A stretch of 64,000 bases of DNA from Actinokineospora sp. NBRC 105648. GTDB taxonomy: Bacteria > Actinomycetota > Actinomycetes > Mycobacteriales > Pseudonocardiaceae. The stretch is from positions 1-64,000 of the forward strand of contig NZ_BSTR01000035.1 in the NCBI RefSeq assembly GCF_030269645.1, given 5' to 3'. The position numbers and the translations under genes are program-made. The notes under the pieces were generated by a model. The model saw nothing but the letters and a program-made list of their open reading frames with translations, was not told the DNA's origin and searched no databases. Position 1 is the first letter of the stretch, and every line of letters starts with the position of its first letter. Shown one piece after another: positions 7,779-16,634 of the stretch.

Positions 7779-8516
7779 GTGCGCAACACAGGCAACCGAA
7801 CCGTGCGCCGATTAGGCGCACTAGCCGGATTCGCTGGACTGCTCACCGCTACCGTGCTCGTCGTCAACCCCAGCGCCCAGGCCCAGCCGGGCCCGGCCGC
7901 CCTGTCGGTGACCGCCCAGGCGGGCACGCCCGCCGCGGGTGGCGCCCGTCCCAACGGCATCACCACCACGCACGGCGCCCGCGACAACAGCGCCCTGCGG
8001 ATCTCCCCGGGAACCGCCGCCGCGTCGGGGGCGGCCGCGTCGTCCTACTACCTGCGCTACACCCAGCAGGTGCAGAAGTACAACCAGTGGTGCTGGGCCG
8101 CCGACGGCGCCGGCATCGAGCAGTACTTCGGCTCCACCACCACCCAGGACCAGTTCTGCGCCGCGGCCAAGAACACCGCGGTGGGCTACTGCCCGAACGA
8201 GGCCGGGCAGCTCTACCAGATCGTCAACGGCTTCCGCCGCACCGGTTACACCGCGACGCAGGTCGGCAACGCGATGAGCTGGTCCTACGCGACCCAGCAG
8301 GTCAACGCCGGGCAACCGGTCATGACGGTGATCTCCTGGGCCTCCGGCGGCGCGCACGCCGAGGTGATCTACGGCTACGACGCCACCAACGGCACCATCA
8401 GCGTCGGCGACCCGTGGCAGTCCTACCAGCGCTACTGGACCTCGACGTACAACAACTACCTGTCCAACAGCCAGTTCACCTGGACGGACTCGGTCGCCGG
8501 GATCCGGCGGGCCTGA
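7779..8516 (+). CDS. Secreted papain-like cysteine peptidase (C70/AvrRpt2-like)
   Basis: The 245-residue protein has a signal peptide (hydrophobic ~12-32, ending AQAQ), a ~65-residue pro/linker and a papain-like domain. Catalytic residues are visible: C105 in YNQWCWAAD, H193 in GGAHAEVIYG and D211 in VGDPWQ. The NQWCWAA signature is typical of the AvrRpt2/C70-like and C39-like clans. The GTG start follows an AGGAGG site by 5 bases. A secreted membrane-anchored protein begins 5 bases after the stop, indicating an operon. The substrate is unknown; it could be processing of a surface protein or interbacterial/host-directed proteolysis. Confidence 0.85.
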   Translation: MRNTGNRTVRRLGALAGFAGLLTATVLVVNPSAQAQPGPAALSVTAQAGTPAAGGARPNGITTTHGARDNSALRISPGTAAASGAAASSYYLRYTQQVQKYNQWCWAADGAGIEQYFGSTTTQDQFCAAAKNTAVGYCPNEAGQLYQIVNGFRRTGYTATQVGNAMSWSYATQQVNAGQPVMTVISWASGGAHAEVIYGYDATNGTISVGDPWQSYQRYWTSTYNNYLSNSQFTWTDSVAGIRRA

Positions 8517-8521
8517 GTCCG

Positions 8522-9448
8522 ATGCGACGCACTGCTCGGGCACTGGTCGGCGCGGTCGTGACGGGGTTGGCCCTCGGTATGTCCACTGTGGCCACCGCGG
8601 CCGCGGTGGCCGACCGGACCGACGTGACCCCACCGACCCCGGCGGAGTCAGTGAGGGCGGTGGCCGCGGCGAACACCCCGCAGGCCATCAGCTTCGCCAC
8701 GACCAACCTCAAGCAGGGCGGGCAGCCGGAGCCCGCGGCGGTCACCGTCGCGGGCTCCGGGATCCCCGTGTACACCCTCAACCCCGACTTCGTGCGCGGC
8801 GACCCGGTGGCCGCCGCGGGCCGCTTCGCCTACGTGGCCGTGCTGGCCACCGCCGACGACGGCCGCAAGGCGACCCTGATGGCCACCCAGGACCCGCGGG
8901 CGGGCTGGGCGGTGACGAGCGTGCTCTCCGGCGACGACGAGCACCGGCTGCTCGCCCGGGTGCCGCCAGGCGGCGTGCTGCTCAACGAACCGCAGATCAA
9001 CGGCTGGTACGCCCTGACCCACACCGAGGTCACGCTGCTCCAGGCGAGCCTGCCGCAAACCCCGGTGGGACAACCGATCCCGCTCGACGACTACCAACGG
9101 CAAGTCAGCTCGCGCTACGGCGACAAGCTGCCCGGCTCGACCTATCAGAACAACGGTGGCATCGGTTTCCCGCTCGACCAGGCACCATCCTCCGCCCAAC
9201 CCTCCGCCCAACCCTCCGGCAGACCCACTGCCAAGCCTGCGGACACCTCGACGGCGCCGTCGCACGCCTGGTGGTACCTCGGCGGAGCCGCCCTGGTCCT
9301 GGCGGCGGCGGGTTTCGTCGCGGTGTGGCGAACACCGGGGCGGACCGGGTCAGCCCGTGAACCAGTGCAGGGCGACGGCCGCGCGCGGGTCGGTGAGCAG
9401 CATCGATCCGGCCATGAGGACGACGAACAGGACACGGGTGAGCACTGA
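8522..9448 (+). CDS. Unknown exported protein with C-terminal membrane anchor
   Basis: The 308-residue protein has an N-terminal signal peptide (~1-27, LGMSTVATAAA), a ~200-residue extracytoplasmic region, a Ser/Gln/Pro low-complexity linker (AQPSAQPSGRP) and one C-terminal membrane segment (WWYLGGAALVLAAAGFVAVW) before a charged cytoplasmic tail. I recognise no catalytic motif or family. It starts 5 bases after the papain-like peptidase gene and is surely co-transcribed. A role as surface partner, inhibitor or substrate of that peptidase is inference. Confidence 0.8.
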   Translation: MRRTARALVGAVVTGLALGMSTVATAAAVADRTDVTPPTPAESVRAVAAANTPQAISFATTNLKQGGQPEPAAVTVAGSGIPVYTLNPDFVRGDPVAAAGRFAYVAVLATADDGRKATLMATQDPRAGWAVTSVLSGDDEHRLLARVPPGGVLLNEPQINGWYALTHTEVTLLQASLPQTPVGQPIPLDDYQRQVSSRYGDKLPGSTYQNNGGIGFPLDQAPSSAQPSAQPSGRPTAKPADTSTAPSHAWWYLGGAALVLAAAGFVAVWRTPGRTGSAREPVQGDGRARVGEQHRSGHEDDEQDTGEH

Positions 9449-9514
9449 GCGCCACCTCCCGGGTCGGGGGAAATGGGCAGAGGCTAGCCGGCCGCGTCCG
9501 GGTTTCCAACCCCC

Positions 9515-9561
9515 ACAGCGAATCTCGCGCGCGGGCGGTGCCCACGCGCGAGATTCGCTGT
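9515..9561. terminator. Perfect 17-bp hairpin between convergent genes
   Basis: Arms 9515-9531 and 9545-9561 (ACAGCGAATCTCGCGCG and its complement) enclose a 13-base loop, 66 bases past the end of the exported-protein gene. It is probably its terminator. Confidence 0.7.
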
Positions 9562-9610
9562 ATTGGAATGGCGGTTGTAGTGGAACCGACCGGGGTGACC
9601 AGGTCGGATC

Positions 9611-9730
9611 GGTCAGACCGGGTCCGACCAGGCTGGTCAGACCGGTTCGGTCAGCCTGACTTGATCAGTTCCGTTCGGTCAGACCGGCTCTGAGCAGGCC
9701 CGGTCTGACCGAACAGGTCGGTCAGACCGG
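9611..9730. repeat. Cluster of five GGTCAGACCGG boxes
   Basis: The 11-mer GGTCAGACCGG occurs at 9611-9621, 9635-9645, 9677-9687 and 9720-9730, and inverted at 9700-9710. Partial copies (ACCAGGTCGG, GATCAGTTCCG) fill the gaps. The core GGTC-N2-GACC is itself nearly palindromic. The cluster ends 6 bases before the stop of the surface-protein gene, between convergent genes, so it is not an obvious promoter. Confidence 0.8.
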
Positions 9731-9735
9731 GTCGA

Positions 9736-11265
9736 TCAGGTCCGCGACTGACGCCGGGTGCGGGCGATCGCGATGGCCGCGCCACCGCCGAGGATCAGCA
9801 GGCCACCGATCCCGACCGCCCAACCACCGGAGAAGCCGGTGTCCGGCAGGCCGTGCGGGCCACCAGGACCACCAGGACCCGGACCACATCCGGGCCCACC
9901 GGGGCCACCAGGGCCACCCGGCCCCCCGGGGCCACCGGGCCCGCAGCTCTCGCCCGGACCACCCGGACCGCCGTCGGAGCCGCCCGGTTCCGTGGTCGTG
10001 GTCAGCTCGGAGTTCGGCTGACTCGACGTGGTGGTCGTCGTGGTCGTCGTCGCCTCGGTGGTCGTCGTCGTCGGCTCGGTCGTCGTGGTGGTCGTCGTCG
10101 GTTCCGTCGTCGTGGTCGTCGGTTCCGTGGTCGTCGTGGTCGGCTCGGTGGTCGTCGTCGTGGTCGTCGGCTCGGTGGTCGTCGTGGTCGTCGTGGTCGT
10201 CGTGGTCGGGGCCACGGCGCAGTCGTCCGGCAGGTCACCGGTGAACGGGTACGCGTGGAACTCCACACCGGTGTTGGCCGAGGTGTGCACGAGCGAGCCC
10301 GCGGTGAAGAACCGGCCCGCCATGCCGGGCTGGCTCACCGTGGCCGTGCTCGCCTGGTTGCCGATCAGCACGCTGCCCTGGAACTGGGCACCGCCGAGGA
10401 AGGCGACCGAGGTGGCGTCCGGGAAGTTCCACAGCAGCCGGGGCCGCAGCTGGTTGAGCGGGTCGGTCTCCAGGAAGGTGCCGCTGAAGGTGTTGATCTG
10501 CCGGGTGGCCCCGGTGATGTTGACCAGCACCGTCGCGCCCGCCGGGATCCCGGCGAAGGTGATCCCCTGCGCGCCGCCGCCTGCGGTGGCGAGGTCGAAG
10601 TTGACGTTGAAGACCTGCAGGGCCGAGGTGCCGTCACCGGTGAACAGGGTCTGGAAGCCCTGGTTCTCCGCGGTGCCGGTGGCCGGGCGCGGCGTGCCGC
10701 TGACCCGGGCGTAGCAGTCGCTGGCCGTGGTGAGGTCACCGCGCAGGGCCGTGTACGGGGCGGCCGCGTTGGCGTCCTGGGTCAGCGTGCCGATGACGGT
10801 GCCGGTCACCGTGCCCGCGTGCCGCACGACGCCGCCGCCGGAGTCGCCCACCGCGTCGAGGGTCTCGCCGGTGGCGATGGTGATGTCGCCGCCGGTGGTC
10901 AGGAAGTCCGCGCCGTCCGGCGGCGGTACCCGGGAGCCGACGCCGACCGCGCCGATGTTGTAGACCGCGGAGGCGTCGGCGACCTTGTCCTGGGAGAAGT
11001 CGCCGAGCACCACGACCCGGCCCTCGGCCTCGGCGGCGCGGCCGGAGACCTGCATGTCACCGCCGACGTAGATGTTGATCCCGTTGTCCCGGCCCGCGAA
11101 CGGGCCGTTGCCCACCGCGGGGTAGGGGTTCGGACAGTTACCGGGGACGCACGGTCCGAGCCCTCCGGGCAGCGGGGCGGCCTGGGCGGGGGTAACGACC
11201 ACCACCGCGAGCGTGATCAGCCCGCCCGCCGCCACCGCGGCTGTTACGGCATGCCAAGACCGCAC
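9736..11265 (-). CDS. LPXTG-anchored choice-of-anchor A surface protein
   Basis: The GTG at 11265 has a perfect GAGGAGG site and gives 509 residues. A signal peptide (VTPAQAAP) is followed by a ~310-residue choice-of-anchor A adhesin-like domain with [12 protein letters not shown] and [10 protein letters not shown]. Next come Thr-rich TTTTEP repeats, a collagen-like GGPGGPGGP run and a sortase signal, LPDTG at 473-477 with hydrophobic segment and RTRRQSR tail. It is a covalently anchored cell-wall protein of unknown ligand. No sortase is encoded nearby. The Thr and Gly-Pro tracts are prone to length variation. Confidence 0.9.
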   Translation of the reverse strand: MRSWHAVTAAVAAGGLITLAVVVVTPAQAAPLPGGLGPCVPGNCPNPYPAVGNGPFAGRDNGINIYVGGDMQVSGRAAEAEGRVVVLGDFSQDKVADASAVYNIGAVGVGSRVPPPDGADFLTTGGDITIATGETLDAVGDSGGGVVRHAGTVTGTVIGTLTQDANAAAPYTALRGDLTTASDCYARVSGTPRPATGTAENQGFQTLFTGDGTSALQVFNVNFDLATAGGGAQGITFAGIPAGATVLVNITGATRQINTFSGTFLETDPLNQLRPRLLWNFPDATSVAFLGGAQFQGSVLIGNQASTATVSQPGMAGRFFTAGSLVHTSANTGVEFHAYPFTGDLPDDCAVAPTTTTTTTTTTTEPTTTTTTTEPTTTTTEPTTTTTEPTTTTTTTEPTTTTTEATTTTTTTTSSQPNSELTTTTEPGGSDGGPGGPGESCGPGGPGGPGGPGGPGGPGCGPGPGGPGGPHGLPDTGFSGGWAVGIGGLLILGGGAAIAIARTRRQSRT

Positions 11266-11353
11266 GTGTTTCCTCCTCGATTGCCCTCTTAGGCCATTCG
11301 GGGCACGACGGTAGTCCATTCGCATGCATCAGTCGGTGATCAACCGCGACCTC

Positions 11354-11821
11354 TCACCCGGTCGTGGCAGGGAGCGGCTCCACCGTGGTCTTGCGGTGGT
11401 GCCGGAAGATGATCGAGGTCCGGAAGGCGATCACCTCCTTGCGGATGGCCAGCCGGTCGACCAGGAACGAGTGCAGCTGGTCGATGTCCGGGGTGCTGAC
11501 GTGGATCAGGAAGTCATCGCTGCCCGCGGTGACGAACACCGACATGACCTCGGGCAGGTCGACCAGCGAGCGCTGGAACGAGTCGATCACCGTCCGGCTC
11601 AGCGGCCGGACCTGGGCGGACACCAGCGCCTGCACGCCCCGGTTGAGGCTGCCCAGGTCGATGTCGGCGTGGTAGCCGCGGATCACCCCGCGTTGGCGCA
11701 GCAGCCGGATCCGCTCCAGGCAGGTCGACGGCGCGATCCCGACCTTGCGCGCGATGTCCCGGTTCGACTGCCGGGCATCCGCCTGCAGCTGCCGCACGAT
11801 CGCCGAATCAAGTTCGTCCAC
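11354..11821 (-). CDS. Lrp/AsnC-family transcriptional regulator
   Basis: About 155 residues from a GTG at 11821 preceded by GGGGGAG; an upstream start at 11854 is possible. The N-terminal helix-turn-helix (LDSAIVRQLQADARQSNRDI, then IAPSTCLERIRLLRQRGVI) and the C-terminal RAM/AsnC sensor domain (VMSVFVTAGSDDFLIHV) are complete. It is transcribed divergently from the amino-acid dehydrogenase with ~80 bp between them. This is the usual arrangement of an Lrp-type regulator controlling branched-chain amino-acid use. The effector is probably a branched-chain amino acid (inference). Confidence 0.92.
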   Translation of the reverse strand: MDELDSAIVRQLQADARQSNRDIARKVGIAPSTCLERIRLLRQRGVIRGYHADIDLGSLNRGVQALVSAQVRPLSRTVIDSFQRSLVDLPEVMSVFVTAGSDDFLIHVSTPDIDQLHSFLVDRLAIRKEVIAFRTSIIFRHHRKTTVEPLPATTG

Positions 11822-11900
11822 GACTCCCCCAGTACCGTTCCGGCCGAACATCATCCGGTATCGACCCTAGATCACCGACGACCGACCTAATTTCGGCGCT

Positions 11901-12992
11901 ATGACACACACTTCATTCGGCAGCGAGAAACACTGGGACCACGAGGAGCTGGTCGTGCGGCGCGGCCGCCGCTCCGGCCTCACCACCATGGTCGCGGCGC
12001 ACTCGCGGGTGCTCGGCCCGGCGATCGGCGGGTGCAGGCTCGCCACGTACCCCGACCTCGACGCGGCCGTGCGCGACGTGCTGCGACTCTCCCGCGCGAT
12101 GACCGACAAGTGCGCCGTCGCGGGGGTGCCGTTCGGCGGCGGCAAGAGCGTGATCGCGGTCCCGGCGGGCTCGGCGCTGACCGCCGACCGGCGGCACGCC
12201 GCGCTGCTCGACCACGCCGACCTGATCGCCGAGCTGGACGGGTCCTATGTGGCCGGTCCGGACATCGGCACCGGGCCCGAGGACATGCTGGTGTTCCGGT
12301 CGGTCTCACCGCACGCCTTCTGCGTGCCGGAGGCGCACGGCGGGTCCGGCTCGTCCAGCGGCCCGACCGCGGTCGGGGTGCTGGCGGCCCTGCGCGCCGC
12401 GGCCCGCGCCGTCCTGGGCACCGCCGACCTCGCGGGGCACCGCGTGGTGATCTCCGGCTTCGGCGCGGTGGGCACGCACCTGGCGGCGAACCTCGCCGGT
12501 GCGGGCGCCGAGGTCGTGGTGTCCGATGTGGACCCAGAGCGGCGGCGCGTGGCCCGTGAGCTCGGGTTGCGCTGGGCGGAGCCGGAGGAGGCGCTCACGC
12601 TGGGCGCGCACGTCGTCATCCCGGCCGCGGTCGGTGGGGTGCTGGACCGGGAAACCGTTGCCGGGCTGGACACCCCGCTGGTGGTCGGCCCGGCGAACAA
12701 CCAGCTCGCCGACGACTCGGTGGCCGCCGACCTGGCCGCCCGGGGCATCGCGTGGGTCCCGGACTTCGTCGCGAGCGCGGGCGGCATCATCTACACACTG
12801 GCGCGCGAGGTCGACGGGGTGCCGTACGGGGCCGCGCTGTCCAGGGTGGAGGCGATCGAGGAGACCGTCACCAACCTGTTGGCCGCGGCCGAGACCGCGG
12901 GCACGACCATGCTGCACGAGGCCCGAACCCTTGCGCGGCAGCGCTTGTCAAGCGGTAACACGACTACTTCGGCTTGTAATACAGTGAATTGA
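11901..12992 (+). CDS. vdh: Valine/leucine dehydrogenase (Glu/Leu/Phe/Val dehydrogenase family)
   Basis: The 363-residue length fits valine or leucine dehydrogenase. The substrate domain has K70 in MTDKCAV and the catalytic K82 in GVPFGGGKSV, with D121 in GPDIGTG. The NAD domain carries GFGAVGTHLA. These enzymes oxidatively deaminate branched-chain amino acids to 2-oxoacids, feeding branched acyl-CoA pools. Actinomycete members are usually called valine dehydrogenase, but leucine preference cannot be excluded. There is no clear ribosome site before the ATG, so the mRNA may be leaderless. The divergent Lrp/AsnC gene is the likely regulator. Confidence 0.88.
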   Translation: MTHTSFGSEKHWDHEELVVRRGRRSGLTTMVAAHSRVLGPAIGGCRLATYPDLDAAVRDVLRLSRAMTDKCAVAGVPFGGGKSVIAVPAGSALTADRRHAALLDHADLIAELDGSYVAGPDIGTGPEDMLVFRSVSPHAFCVPEAHGGSGSSSGPTAVGVLAALRAAARAVLGTADLAGHRVVISGFGAVGTHLAANLAGAGAEVVVSDVDPERRRVARELGLRWAEPEEALTLGAHVVIPAAVGGVLDRETVAGLDTPLVVGPANNQLADDSVAADLAARGIAWVPDFVASAGGIIYTLAREVDGVPYGAALSRVEAIEETVTNLLAAAETAGTTMLHEARTLARQRLSSGNTTTSACNTVN

Positions 12993-13025
12993 GCCGTTCC
13001 GCGATCCGGTGTGAACACCTGTGAA

Positions 13026-13080
13026 CGTTCCGCTGTGCTGACCGATCACCAGCGCTGAGCTGGACCTACACAGCGGAACG
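13026..13080 (+). terminator. Hairpin after the amino-acid dehydrogenase gene
   Basis: Perfect 12-bp arms CGTTCCGCTGTG (13026-13037) and complement (13069-13080) enclose an inner 5-bp stem (CCAGC/GCTGG). The structure lies 34 bases past the stop and 131 bases before the next start. A terminator is the simplest reading. Confidence 0.6.
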
Positions 13081-13210
13081 ATCCACAGTGAAGGCCGTTG
13101 CCTTGTATCCGATATGGCCCAATTGCACTGTTCCTCGCACGGAGTCCACCCGTAGCTGTCCACAGGGGACCAGGACTCCGCACCCTGCGAGTGAAGGAAT
13201 CCGGTAGCAG

Positions 13211-15070
13211 ATGAAGATACGAGTGTCGCGCAGAACGAAAGCGGTCGTCTTCACGATCGCCGCCGTGGCCGGAGTCGCCGCGGTCATCGCACCCCCGGCC
13301 TTCTCGGCCCAGGACTCGACCGGCACCGCCGCGATCCGCAACGCGGGCGCGGCCGACGCCGTCGCCAACCGCTACATCGTCGTGTTCAAGTCCCAGGGCC
13401 AGGGCATCGCCTCGGTCAGCGCCACCGCCGCCTCGATGACCCAGCGGCACGGCGGCCAGGTCCGGCACACCTACGACGCGGGCTTCAACGGCTACTCGGC
13501 CACCATGTCGGCCGACGAGGCGGCCAAGGTCGCAAAGGACTCGAGCGTCTCCTACGTCCAGCAGGTCACCCGGATGGTGCTGACCGACACCCAGAACAAC
13601 CCGCCGAACTGGGGCGACGACCGGATCGACCAGGCGAACCTGCCGCTCAACAGCGCCTACACCTACCCGACGAACCCGGGCCAGGGCGCGCGCGTGTACA
13701 TCATGGACTCCGGCATCAACGCCAACCACCAGGACTTCAGCGGCCGCGTCGCGGCGGGCTACGACTTCGTGGACAACGACTCGAACCCGTCGGACTGCCA
13801 CGGCCACGGCACGCACGTCGCGGGCACCGCGGCGGGCACCACCTACGGCGTGGCCAAGAAGGCCACCATCACCGCCGTGCGCGTGCTCAACTGCTCGGGC
13901 AGCGGCGCGAACGACGACATCATCGCGGGCATCAACTGGATCAAGAACAACGCCGTCAAGCCCGCGGTGGTCAACTACAGCATCGGCTGCCAGCAGCGCT
14001 GCACCGACAATTCGCTGGACAACGCGGTGAAGTCGCTGATCGCCAGCGGCGTGCAGTGGGTCCAGGCCGCGGGCAACGCGGGCGACAACGCCTGCTACTA
14101 CAGCCCCCAACTGGTCCCCGAGTCGATCACGGTCGGCAACACCACCCGCACCGACGCCAAGAACAGCGGCAGCAACTACGGCTCCTGCCTGGACATCTTC
14201 GCCCCGGGCACGGACATCGTGTCGGCGTCGTACTCCAGCAACACCGGCAGCGCCACGATGACCGGCACCTCGATGGCCTCCCCGCACGTCACCGGCGCGG
14301 CGGCGGTCTACCTGGGCCAGAACCCGTCGGCCACCCCGGCGCAGGTCCGCAACGCCCTGGTCAACAACGGCACCACCGGCAAGGTCACCAGCCCCGGCAG
14401 CGGCTCGCCCAACGTGCTGCTCTACACCGGCTTCATGAACGGCGGCACCCAGCCGGGCACCGTCACCGTGGCCAACCCGGGCAACCAGAACGCGACCATC
14501 GGCCAGTCGTTCTCGGTCAACAACAGCGCCACCGGCGGCACCGCGCCCTACACCTGGTCGGCCACCGGCCTGCCCGCGGGCCTGAGCATCTCGACCTCGT
14601 CGGGCACCATCAGCGGCACCCCGACCACGGCGGGCACCGCCAACGTGACCGTCACCGCCCGCGACAACACGGGCAAGACCGGCTCGGCGACCTTCACCAT
14701 CACCGTCTCCACCACCGGCGGCGGCTGCAACCCGGTCACCAACGGCACCGACTACGCGATCAACGACCTGGCCACCACCACCAGCCCGGTCACGGTCTCC
14801 GGCTGCGCGGGCAACGCCTCGGCGACCTCACGGGTCGCGGTCTCCATCGTGCACACCTACCGCGGTGACGTCGTCATCGACCTGGTGGCACCGGACGGCA
14901 GCGCCTACCGACTGAAGAACTCCTCCACCAGCGACTCCGCGGACAACATCAACGTCACCTACCAGGTGAACCTGTCCTCGGAGACCCGCAACGGCACCTG
15001 GCGCCTCCGCGTCCAGGACGTCGAACGCAATGACATCGGCAAGATCGACACCTGGACCCTCACGGTCTGA
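13211..15070 (+). CDS. Secreted S8 serine peptidase (subtilisin/proteinase K type) with Ig-like and P domains
   Basis: The 619-residue protein has a signal peptide (~1-32) and an I9 propeptide inhibitor (~50-115, RYIVVFK). The catalytic domain ~135-410 shows D166 (YIMDSGIN), H199 (HGHGTHVAG) and S354 (GTSMASPH). A putative Ig-like domain (~415-500, [17 protein letters not shown]) and a C-terminal proprotein-convertase P domain (~505-619, [17 protein letters not shown]) follow. It is an extracellular serine protease autoprocessed from its propeptide. The large S8 enzyme at 44433 shares the catalytic and Ig-like domains but has a different C-terminus. Confidence 0.95.
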   Translation: MKIRVSRRTKAVVFTIAAVAGVAAVIAPPAFSAQDSTGTAAIRNAGAADAVANRYIVVFKSQGQGIASVSATAASMTQRHGGQVRHTYDAGFNGYSATMSADEAAKVAKDSSVSYVQQVTRMVLTDTQNNPPNWGDDRIDQANLPLNSAYTYPTNPGQGARVYIMDSGINANHQDFSGRVAAGYDFVDNDSNPSDCHGHGTHVAGTAAGTTYGVAKKATITAVRVLNCSGSGANDDIIAGINWIKNNAVKPAVVNYSIGCQQRCTDNSLDNAVKSLIASGVQWVQAAGNAGDNACYYSPQLVPESITVGNTTRTDAKNSGSNYGSCLDIFAPGTDIVSASYSSNTGSATMTGTSMASPHVTGAAAVYLGQNPSATPAQVRNALVNNGTTGKVTSPGSGSPNVLLYTGFMNGGTQPGTVTVANPGNQNATIGQSFSVNNSATGGTAPYTWSATGLPAGLSISTSSGTISGTPTTAGTANVTVTARDNTGKTGSATFTITVSTTGGGCNPVTNGTDYAINDLATTTSPVTVSGCAGNASATSRVAVSIVHTYRGDVVIDLVAPDGSAYRLKNSSTSDSADNINVTYQVNLSSETRNGTWRLRVQDVERNDIGKIDTWTLTV

Positions 15071-15085
15071 GCCTGACGAGCGGAA

Positions 15086-15119
15086 AAGGCGCCCGGTGGA
15101 CCAGTCCACCGGGCGCCTT
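15086..15119. terminator. Terminator between S8 peptidase and convergent kinase-like gene
   Basis: Perfect 15-bp arms (AAGGCGCCCGGTGGA and complement) enclose a CCAG loop. The hairpin lies 16 bases past the S8 stop and 7 bases from the end of the minus-strand gene at 15126, so it can serve both. Confidence 0.85.
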
Positions 15120-15125
15120 CCGCGT

Positions 15126-15629
15126 TCAGACAAGGAAATCGACAACCTCCACCAACGGCCGGGTGGCGTCGACGGGGATGGCACCGAGGCCGAGCATGTG
15201 GTCCTGGTAGCGGGGAAGCCACCCGCGCAACCACTCCCGCTGACCAGGCGCACGCCCGAAGTCGTGGTCCCGCGCGGGGTCGTCCAACCGCGCGCACATC
15301 GTGGGCACGTCGATCACCAACAGGAAGACCCGGTCGAACCGAGACCACGCCTCGGCCACGTTGCCCGCGTTCCCGCAGACGTAAAGCGTCCCAGGGGCCG
15401 CAGCGATGAGATGGTCGAGCCGGTCCAGGTCCCAGGACCAGTCGTGCCGGTCGAGCCAGTCGGCCCCGACATCATCGGGCAACCACACGAGCCGCCCCGC
15501 ACCATCAACCCACCGAGCGAGCTCCGGATCGGCGTCGGCGTCCAACCCCACGAGACCACGCAGGCCCAACGCAGCCGCGACACTGCTCTTCCCCGCCCCA
15601 GAACCACCGGTGACCAGTACCGCGCCCAT
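15126..15629 (-). CDS. P-loop NTPase, small kinase-like
   Basis: From the ATG at 15629 the protein has 167 residues and begins directly with MGAVLVTGGSGAGKSSVAAA, a Walker A motif. A GLDADADPELARWV segment and a C-terminal LVIDVP...RLDDPARDHDFGR region suit a small nucleotide or sugar kinase-like fold with a lid. Upstream in-frame starts would put 21 arginine-rich residues before the P-loop, so I prefer the shorter form. The substrate is not identifiable. Confidence 0.7.
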   Translation of the reverse strand: MGAVLVTGGSGAGKSSVAAALGLRGLVGLDADADPELARWVDGAGRLVWLPDDVGADWLDRHDWSWDLDRLDHLIAAAPGTLYVCGNAGNVAEAWSRFDRVFLLVIDVPTMCARLDDPARDHDFGRAPGQREWLRGWLPRYQDHMLGLGAIPVDATRPLVEVVDFLV

Positions 15630-15730
15630 TCCCGGATCATCCCGGCGCCGAGGGCGGACGGCCACCGGGTTTCCCCGCACAGCAGAGCTCACCCTGTGCG
15701 AGGATTACCCCATGACATCCCGAAAGGCCC

Positions 15731-16186
15731 ATGCCGCGTAGGCGCCCCGACGAGATCCGCGCCCACCTGCGGGTCCACCCGCAGCACAGGTGCACGATCC
15801 CGCAGATCCCCCACGTCTCAGCGGCCACGTCCCGGGCGATCGCAGCTCTCGACCGCACCCGCTTCCACCCCGGCGCGACCGCCAGGGCACTGGCGGGCTG
15901 GCGCCGTTTCACCCTCGGCCCAGCCCACCGCCTGGACGATTGCACGCCCGAGGACTGCCCCTGCGACGGGTGCCAGTGGGATGACCCGGTCGTACAACGC
16001 CAAGCCCTGGCCGTGGCACTGCACACCCTGCCCACCAAGGCAGCACGCGAGCTGCGCGCGTTGGTCCTGCCTTTGGACGAGACCTACCTGGCACGCGCGA
16101 CCCCCACCCCCGAGGCTGCACAGCTACGCACCCTGCTGCTCCCGCCAAACCCACCCCGCCCCCAGACACCGCGACCCACCGACTGA
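15731..16186 (+). CDS. Unknown small protein with Cys cluster
   Basis: The 151-residue protein is Arg/Pro-rich. A central Cys motif, CTPEDCPCDGC, could bind metal, and a helical leucine-rich segment follows (ALHTLPTKAARELRALVLPL). It has no signal peptide or membrane segment. I recognise no family. The ATG at 15731 has a weak GAAAGG upstream. The structured element at 16376-16514 lies 190 bases downstream in its presumed 3' region. Confidence 0.5.
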   Translation: MPRRRPDEIRAHLRVHPQHRCTIPQIPHVSAATSRAIAALDRTRFHPGATARALAGWRRFTLGPAHRLDDCTPEDCPCDGCQWDDPVVQRQALAVALHTLPTKAARELRALVLPLDETYLARATPTPEAAQLRTLLLPPNPPRPQTPRPTD

Positions 16187-16375
16187 GTGTCCACTCTGGA
16201 CCAACGGCGCATCCCGAGAAATCCGGATTCCCAGGGAACTCTCGGCCGGACCACCCACGCCACCACCATGCTGGACTACCAAGCTGGACCACTCGTGGCC
16301 GACCACTCATGTATGTCCTTTTCCTGTCGCCCTAAAAGCCACCCCCGCTGGTATCGGCGGCCCCCGACGTTCTCT

Positions 16376-16514
16376 GCTCGATCTGGTGGACTGCCTTTGT
16401 GTGGGGTGGGGGACCCTGCAAACTTGCCGTGCGTGGGGATGTCCTTCTCCCCACGCTTTTTCCCCACGCAGGGTCCCTAGGGGCCCCGCACAAAGGCAGT
16501 CCACCAGATCGAGC
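16376..16514 (+). repeat. Structured dispersed element, copy B (complete)
   Basis: This 139-bp element has 31-bp terminal inverted repeats (one mismatch), from GCTCGATCTGGTGGACTGCC to its complement. A second stem pairs GGGACCCTGC with GCAGGGTCCC, and an inner hairpin forms from GCGTGGGGA/TCCCCACGC. It aligns in reverse orientation with bases 1-126, including flanks outside the stem. It contains no gene. The region 16187-16375 before it and 16515-16634 after it shows nothing else recognisable. Confidence 0.8.
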
Positions 16515-16634
16515 CTCACCGCTTTACCCGCGGCACCCCAGACGACGAGACACCAGAAGAGCGAGCCCACCCCGAAACCCATGGGTACACACGACGAGAA
16601 ACCTCAGTAGGCAACGAGAGCAAGCAACAGCAAG

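Noticed and set aside
7485-9558. 12-mer CGCGAGATTCGC shared by the M4/C70 promoter region and the hairpin at 9515-9561
   Set aside because: A single 12-base match is expected by chance in 64 kb of G+C-rich DNA, and the contexts differ.
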